Source of the DNA: Myxococcales bacterium
GTDB taxonomy: Bacteria; Myxococcota; Myxococcia; Myxococcales; Anaeromyxobacteraceae
Assembly: GCA_021848865.1 (NCBI GenBank)
Contig: JAJZTO010000031.1
Span: forward strand, 1 to 13,604
Direction: 5' to 3'
DNA: 13,604 nucleotides
Positions 8,844 through 13,604 of the stretch are shown here, piece after piece (the first letter of the stretch is position 1; each line of letters opens with the position of its first letter). The position numbers were made by a program, and so were the translations under genes. Under the pieces are notes generated by a model. That model searched no databases and was not told the origin of the DNA. It was given only the letters and a program-made list of their open reading frames with translations.

Positions 8844-10250
8844 TCAGCCCTCGCGGCCCGGGAGGCCGTGGCGCTTCATCTTGCGCCAGAGGGTGGTGGA
8901 GGAGACGCCGAGCTGGCGCGCCACCTCGCCCAGGTCGCCGCCGCAGCGCTGCAGCGCGGCGGCGATGGTGCGCCGCTCGGCGGCGTCCACCGCGGCGGCC
9001 AGGGTGACGGCGTCGGCTCCCGGGGCGGGGGCCGACGCGTCGAAGCGCACCTCGGCCGGCTCGATCACCGGCCCGATCGAGAGGGCGGCGAGCTGCTCCA
9101 CCATGTTCTCCAGCTCGCGCACGTTGCCGGGCCAGGCGTGCTCCGCCAGGCGCTGCAGCGCCCCGGGCGCCAGCTCCTTCCGGATGCCGGTGCGGCGGGT
9201 CCAGGCGGCCAGGAAGTGCTCGGCCAGCAGCGGCACGTCCTCGATCCGCTCGCGCAGCGGCGGCACCCGCAGCGGGACCACCGCCAGCCGGTAGTACAGG
9301 TCCTCGCGGAAGCCCTTCGCCGCCACCAGCGCCTTCAGGTCGCGGTTGGTGGCGGCGATGACCCGCACGTCCACCTGGACCGGGACCGACTCGCCCACCC
9401 GGCGGATCTCGCCGTCCTGGAGCGCGCGGAGCAGCTTGGCCTGGAAGCCGGGCGCGGTCTCGGAGATCTCGTCGATGAAGAGGGTGCCCCCGGTGGCCTC
9501 CTCGAAGAGGCCGCGCCGGGCGCGGCTGGCGCCGGTGAAGGCGCCGCGGGCGTGGCCGAACAGCTCCGACTCCAGCAGCGTCTCGGTGATGGCGGCGCAG
9601 TTCACCGGGACGAAGGGTTTCTGGCCGCGCCGCCCCCCGGCGTGGAGCGCCCGGGCCACCAGCTCCTTGCCGGTGCCCGACTCCCCGGTGATGAGCACGG
9701 TGCTGTCGGTGGGGGCCACCCGCATCACCCGGTCGAGCAGGTCGCGCAGGGCCGCGGAGCGCCCGACGATGTGGCCCAGGCCGTACCGCTCGCGGAACTC
9801 GCCGGCCAGCAGGCTCACCTCGCCGAGCAGGCGCCGCTTCTCCACCGCCTTGCCCACCCGGAGCAGCAGCTCGTCCTCCTTGAAGGGCTTGGCCAGGTAG
9901 TCGAAGGCGCCGCGCCGGATGGCGTCCACCGCCGAGTCGATGGTGCCGTAGGCGGTCATGACGATGACCTGGGTGGAGGGCGACGCCTCCAGGGCCGCCC
10001 GCAGCACCTCCAGCCCGTCCACCGGACCCATGCGCAGGTCGGTGAGCACCACGTCGAAGCCCTCCCCGGCCACCCGCCCGACCGCGGCGGCCCCGTCCTC
10101 GGCCTCGGCCACGGCGTAGCCGGCGCTGCGGAGCACCAGCGCGGTGGTGGCGCGCATGTTCCGCTGGTCGTCCACCACCAGCACCTTGCCGGCGGCGGCG
10201 CCGGCCGGACGGTCCTCGGCGGGTGCCTCGGCGGCGGAGGGCTCGGTCAT
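8844..10250 (-). CDS. NtrC-family sigma54-dependent response regulator
   Basis: This cytoplasmic transcription activator remodels sigma54-RNA polymerase when phosphorylated by a partner kinase. It has 468 residues in three parts. The receiver is at about 20-137, with Asp27/Asp28, phosphoacceptor Asp71 (VVLTDLRMG), Thr99 and Lys121 (LAKPF). The AAA+ central domain is at about 160-390, with Walker A GESGTGKE (189-196), the sigma54-contact loop GAFTGA (236-241), Walker B TLFIDE (256-261) and WPGNVREL (373-380). A Fis-type helix-turn-helix lies at about 437-463 (LGEVARQLGVSSTTLWRKMK). All catalytic motifs are intact. The start ATG 10250 is 11 bases after the kinase stop; a TTG at 10265 would add five residues and overlap the kinase stop, and is less likely. 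It forms a cognate pair with the upstream kinase. The sigma54 promoter 138 bases beyond its stop is a likely target. Confidence 0.95.
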   Translation of the reverse strand: MTEPSAAEAPAEDRPAGAAAGKVLVVDDQRNMRATTALVLRSAGYAVAEAEDGAAAVGRVAGEGFDVVLTDLRMGPVDGLEVLRAALEASPSTQVIVMTAYGTIDSAVDAIRRGAFDYLAKPFKEDELLLRVGKAVEKRRLLGEVSLLAGEFRERYGLGHIVGRSAALRDLLDRVMRVAPTDSTVLITGESGTGKELVARALHAGGRRGQKPFVPVNCAAITETLLESELFGHARGAFTGASRARRGLFEEATGGTLFIDEISETAPGFQAKLLRALQDGEIRRVGESVPVQVDVRVIAATNRDLKALVAAKGFREDLYYRLAVVPLRVPPLRERIEDVPLLAEHFLAAWTRRTGIRKELAPGALQRLAEHAWPGNVRELENMVEQLAALSIGPVIEPAEVRFDASAPAPGADAVTLAAAVDAAERRTIAAALQRCGGDLGEVARQLGVSSTTLWRKMKRHGLPGREG

Positions 10251-10261
10251 GGTCGGGGATC

Positions 10262-12898
10262 TCAACCCAGGTCGGGCCGGCCCGCAACCGGGGGGGCGCC
10301 GGCGTCCAGGGGGAGGCGGAGCACCAGGGCGGTGCCGCCCCCCGGGGCCTCCTCGACCACCGCCGTGCCGCGGTGGTCCTGGAGCACGCGCCGCACCACC
10401 GCCAGCCCCAGGCCGGTGCCGGTGGCGCGGGTGCTGAAGAAGGGCTCGAAGATCTTCTCCCGGAGCTCGGGCGGGACCCCGGGGCCGGTGTCGGCCACCT
10501 CGATGCGGATCGCCCCCTCGTCCTGGCGGGCCCGGACCGTGAGCCGCCCGCCGTCCGGCATCGCCTGGACCGCGTTCTGGGCCACGTTGAGCAGGGCCTG
10601 GCGGAGCTGCCGGGCGTCGGCCAGGACCGGCGGCAGCGCCTCCTCGACGTCGCGCACCACCTCCAGCGCCGGCGCCGCCTGGGCCAGCGCCGCCGCCAGC
10701 ACCTCGTCGAGGAGGGGCTCGACCGGCTCGGGCCGGATGCTGGGCTTGGAGGGGCGGGCGAAGTCGAGGAGGTCGCCGACGATGGCGTTGAGCCGGTCCG
10801 CCTCCTCCCCGACGATGTCGAGGAGCATGCGGGGCTCGCCCTCCGGGCGCAGGATCCTCCGCAGCGCGCCCACCGCGTTGAAGACGGCGCCCAGCGGGTT
10901 GCGCACCTCGTGGGCCACCACCGCCGCCAGCTCGCCCAGCGCCGCCAGCCGCTCGCGCCGCACCAGCTGCTCCTGGGTGCGCGCCAGCTCGGCGTAGGAG
11001 CGCCGCAGGTCGTCGTAGAGCCGGGCGTTGACGGCCGCCACCGCCAGCTGGTTGGCGATGACGGTGGCCCGCTCCACCTCGGCCCGCGTGAAGCGGCGCG
11101 GCGCCGAGGGGTCGACGATCACCACCGCGCCGATGGCCCGGTCGCGCACCACCAGCGGCAGGCCCAGCCAGCCCCGGGCCCCGGTGACCCGGGTCAGGGA
11201 CGCGTGCGCCCGCGGGTCGGCGGCGGCGTCCTCCACCAGGACGACCTCGCGCCGGGTGACGACCGCCGAGGCCAGGGCGCCGCCGCCGGGATCCACCGGC
11301 ACCTCGGTCCCCTGCAGCTCCGGGTGCGGCCCGGCGCAGGCCCGGACCACCAGCCGGTCGCCCCGGTCCGTGGCCAGGAGCAGGTAGGCCTCGGGCGCAC
11401 CGGCGATGCGGGCCAGGTTGCGGACGCCGGCGTCGAGCACCTGGTCCGGGTCGAGGGTGGCGGCCAGCGACCGCGCCACCTCCAGGAACAGCCCCAGCTC
11501 CTCGACGCGCCGCTGCGCCTGGGCGTGCAGCTCGGCGTTCTCCGCCACCTGGGCCCGCAGGTCGGCGACCAGCCGGTGGCTGTAGACCGCCGCGGCGAAG
11601 TGGGTGCCCATGGCCTCGAGCAGGGGCAGGCGGCAGCCGGCGGCGTCCCGGCGCTCCGCCCAGGCGGTGATCAGCAGGCCGATGGCGGAGGAGCGGAAGC
11701 GCAGGGGCACGGCCGCCAGGGTGGCGACGCCGTCGCGCCGCATCACGCCGGCGGCCGGTTCGGGCAGCTCCTCGGTGAGCCGGACCAGCGACCGTCCCTC
11801 CCGCACCACCAGCCCCAGGAACGGGCCGTCGACGGTGCCCCGGGAGAGGAAGCGGTGCAGCTCGGGCGCCGGGCCGCTGGCGTAGGCCAGCTCGATGGTG
11901 TGCCGGTCGGCGGCCACCAGGTAGACGGCCAGGTCGCGGCAGCCCAGCGTCTCCTTCACCACCCGGCCCCCGGCCTCCAGCAGGGTGTCGAGGTCCCCGG
12001 ACTCGCCCGACGCGGCCGCCAGCCGGTTCAGCGCCGCCAGCTCGGCGTTGCGCGCCGAGAGCACCTGGATGGCGCGGGCGGCCTCGAGCGCCGCGGCCAC
12101 CTGGGCGCCGAAGAGCCGGAAGGCCGGCTGGTCGGTCCCCCGCAGCCAGGGACCCACCACCAGCAGCAGGGCCCAGGGCAGGCCGGCCCGGTCGATGCGC
12201 GCCGCCAGCCCGTGCAGCTCCGGCTCCCCGGTGAAGAGCGTCGCCACCGGCGCGCGCAGCAGGTGCGAGGCCTCGTCGAGCCAGTCGTCGGCGAAGGCGG
12301 TCCCGTCCTCCCAGGCGGTGCGCAGGAACGGGGTCCAGGGCCGCACCAGCCCCTCGATCGGCCGCCCCACCACCTCCTCCCAGCGCCGCATCCGCCCGGC
12401 GGAGGTGGAGACCGACCGCAGCTCCACCTCCTCGCGGCCGGGGACGACCAGGGCGCAGAAGAGCCCGAGCGACTCGGTGTCGCGGCGGACGGCGCGGAGG
12501 ACGTCGTCGTGGGTGCGCTGGTTCTGGACCAGGGCGCCGAAGCGGGCCAGGGCCGCCAGGCGCTGCCCGTGGAAGGTCTCCTCGGTGACGTCGAGGAGCT
12601 GGACGACGATCTCGCCGTTCGCGGCGGCGGCGTGGAGCCGGAAGGTCCGGCGCCGTCCCTGCACCATCACCGTCACGTCGTAGACCGGCGGGACCGGCTG
12701 GCCCGCCAGGCGCGCCCGGTTCCGCTCGGCCACGCGCGCCAGCTCCTCCGGAGCCACGAACTCGCCGAAGGGGCGGCCCACCACCCGCTCGCGCGCCAGC
12801 CCGGCCAGCGCCGCCGCCGCCGGGTTGGCGTAGGCGACGATCCCGTCGCGGACCACCACGGTGGCCACCGGCAGGAGGTCGAGATCGCTCCAGGCCAC
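10262..12898 (-). CDS. Soluble hybrid-sensor-type histidine kinase (PAS, GAF repeats, HisKA, HATPase_c)
   Basis: This 878-residue kinase has no clear membrane segment, so it senses an intracellular signal. Its parts are an N-terminal PAS domain (about 5-110, IVAYANPAAAALAGL, ending LLDVTEET); a weakly conserved GAF-like region (about 112-275); a second GAF (about 285-440); a third GAF (about 465-628, with GWLGLPLVVRDRAIGAVVIV); a HisKA domain with the phosphoacceptor His663 in AAVVAHEVRNPLGAVFN; and an ATPase domain with N-box ALLNVAQNAVQAM (768-780), G1 DTGPGVP (803-809), F-box FEPFFST (817-823) and G2 GTGLGL (827-832). There is no receiver domain, so it is a plain kinase. The start is GTG 12898, 2 bases after the selB stop, with GAGGGG nearby as ribosome site. 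The NtrC-type regulator follows within 11 bases and is the expected phosphate acceptor. The ligand cannot be read from the sequence. Confidence 0.93.
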   Translation of the reverse strand: MAWSDLDLLPVATVVVRDGIVAYANPAAAALAGLARERVVGRPFGEFVAPEELARVAERNRARLAGQPVPPVYDVTVMVQGRRRTFRLHAAAANGEIVVQLLDVTEETFHGQRLAALARFGALVQNQRTHDDVLRAVRRDTESLGLFCALVVPGREEVELRSVSTSAGRMRRWEEVVGRPIEGLVRPWTPFLRTAWEDGTAFADDWLDEASHLLRAPVATLFTGEPELHGLAARIDRAGLPWALLLVVGPWLRGTDQPAFRLFGAQVAAALEAARAIQVLSARNAELAALNRLAAASGESGDLDTLLEAGGRVVKETLGCRDLAVYLVAADRHTIELAYASGPAPELHRFLSRGTVDGPFLGLVVREGRSLVRLTEELPEPAAGVMRRDGVATLAAVPLRFRSSAIGLLITAWAERRDAAGCRLPLLEAMGTHFAAAVYSHRLVADLRAQVAENAELHAQAQRRVEELGLFLEVARSLAATLDPDQVLDAGVRNLARIAGAPEAYLLLATDRGDRLVVRACAGPHPELQGTEVPVDPGGGALASAVVTRREVVLVEDAAADPRAHASLTRVTGARGWLGLPLVVRDRAIGAVVIVDPSAPRRFTRAEVERATVIANQLAVAAVNARLYDDLRRSYAELARTQEQLVRRERLAALGELAAVVAHEVRNPLGAVFNAVGALRRILRPEGEPRMLLDIVGEEADRLNAIVGDLLDFARPSKPSIRPEPVEPLLDEVLAAALAQAAPALEVVRDVEEALPPVLADARQLRQALLNVAQNAVQAMPDGGRLTVRARQDEGAIRIEVADTGPGVPPELREKIFEPFFSTRATGTGLGLAVVRRVLQDHRGTAVVEEAPGGGTALVLRLPLDAGAPPVAGRPDLG

Positions 12899-12900
12899 GG

Positions 12901-13604
12901 TCAGCGCCCCTCGCCGCGCAGCACCCGCTTCTCGCCCACCCGCAGCGTCACCCGCTCCCGGTCGAAGTGCTCCGCCAGCGGGATGACGTACTTGCGGGTG
13001 GCGCCCACCAGCTCCTTGAACTCGGCGGTGCTGATCTCGCGGTGCTGGCGCAGCCAGGCGACCAGCCGCTCCCGCAGGCCGGCCAGCGCCGCGGCGTCGT
13101 ACCAGAGCTCGGGGGTGACGCGGACCGCCGCCCCCTCCGCCGCGAGCAGCTTCAGCACCGCGGCGACGTCGGGCGCGCTGGCGCCGGCCGACGCCGGCAG
13201 CTCGGCCACCGCCGGCGGCGTGAGCCCCCCGTCCCGCAGGGCGCCGGCGACCCGGGCCTTGAGGGCCGCCCCGCCGCTGCCGCCCCCGGCGGCCTGGTGG
13301 CCGCGGGCCCGGACCAGCTCCCCCTGGGCGAGGAGGTCGCCCCTCTCCTGCGCCTGGGCCAGGAGCCGCTGGAAGAGCCGCGGATCGGTCACCGGCGGGA
13401 GCCGGCCCCGCAGCTCCTCCCGCCCGACCCCGGCCGCCAGCGGGTGGGCCCGGTGGAAGGCCTGGGCCGCGTCCAGCAGCCGCGCCGACAGGGCGCGGGC
13501 CACCTCGCCCGAGACCCAGGCGCGCCGCTCCCGGTCGAAGAGCAGCGCCTCGCCCCGCGCCGAGAGCCGCTCCAGCGCCGCGTGGGCGGCGCGCGGCGCC
13601 ACCG
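12901..13604 (-). CDS. selB: Selenocysteine-specific elongation factor, C-terminal part (5' end beyond the window)
   Basis: SelB brings Sec-tRNA(Sec) to UGA codons that are followed by a SECIS hairpin. Only the final 233 or so residues are present. They are the winged-helix repeats that bind SECIS RNA; the GTPase and EF-Tu-like domains would lie beyond the window end. Visible family marks are AAQAFHRAHPLAAGVGREELRGRL (winged helix 2 region; given here as AFHRAHPLAAGVGREELR) and the very characteristic last domain with REISTAEFKELVGATRKYVI, PLAEHFDRERVTLRVG and EKRVLR. A Gly/Ala-rich linker (AAGGGSGGAALKA) separates the second and third repeats. The frame is open to the window edge, so the GTG at 13602 is an internal valine and not a start. 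The stop TGA (12903-12901) is 2 bases from the kinase start, an arrangement that implies co-transcription and coupling. Confidence 0.93.
   Translation of the reverse strand, partial: VAPRAAHAALERLSARGEALLFDRERRAWVSGEVARALSARLLDAAQAFHRAHPLAAGVGREELRGRLPPVTDPRLFQRLLAQAQERGDLLAQGELVRARGHQAAGGGSGGAALKARVAGALRDGGLTPPAVAELPASAGASAPDVAAVLKLLAAEGAAVRVTPELWYDAAALAGLRERLVAWLRQHREISTAEFKELVGATRKYVIPLAEHFDRERVTLRVGEKRVLRGEGR

Noticed and set aside
10251..10265. TTG start for the NtrC-type regulator overlapping the kinase stop
   Set aside because: ATG at 10250 is a better start codon and loses only five residues.

Overview
The window is very GC-rich DNA with strong GC codon bias, and genes are packed on both strands. 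Gene content and style (kbl-tdh, selA and selB, nuoL-M-N, a PAS/GAF histidine kinase with an NtrC-type regulator) suggest a myxobacterial-type deltaproteobacterium, for example an Anaeromyxobacter relative. That placement is inference from gene style and was not tested by a search.

Layout. Positions 1-2946 are on the minus strand and read selA (selenocysteine synthase), kbl (2-amino-3-ketobutyrate CoA ligase), then tdh (threonine 3-dehydrogenase, cut by the window start). kbl and tdh overlap by 4 bases. Their products turn threonine into glycine plus acetyl-CoA. A 114-bp divergent gap (2947-3060) with two inverted repeats separates selA from nuoL. Positions 3061-8179 are on the plus strand and hold nuoL, nuoM and nuoN, the three antiporter-like proton-pumping subunits of respiratory complex I. 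They are spaced 3 and 1 bases apart. No other nuo gene is present, so complex I is encoded at more than one locus or this is a separate LMN set. After a convergent gap with GC-rich hairpins, everything from 8270 to 13604 is on the minus strand. In transcription order it reads selB (C-terminal part, cut by the window end), a soluble PAS-GAF histidine kinase, an NtrC-family sigma54 activator, a 250-bp control region, and a small stand-alone receiver-domain protein.

How the parts fit. SelA makes Sec-tRNA and SelB delivers it, so the organism very probably makes selenoproteins, although no selenoprotein gene or selC is visible here. The selB, kinase and activator genes are spaced 2 and 11 bases apart and look like one operon. 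The most interesting part is the 250-bp region after the activator gene. It carries a near-perfect sigma54 (-24/-12) promoter on the minus strand, a dyad-rich stretch at enhancer distance upstream, and a long perfect inverted repeat that would fold the first part of the transcript. All of this points at the small atypical receiver gene. A testable model is a local circuit in which the kinase and sigma54 activator switch on a one-gene receiver output through a structured leader.
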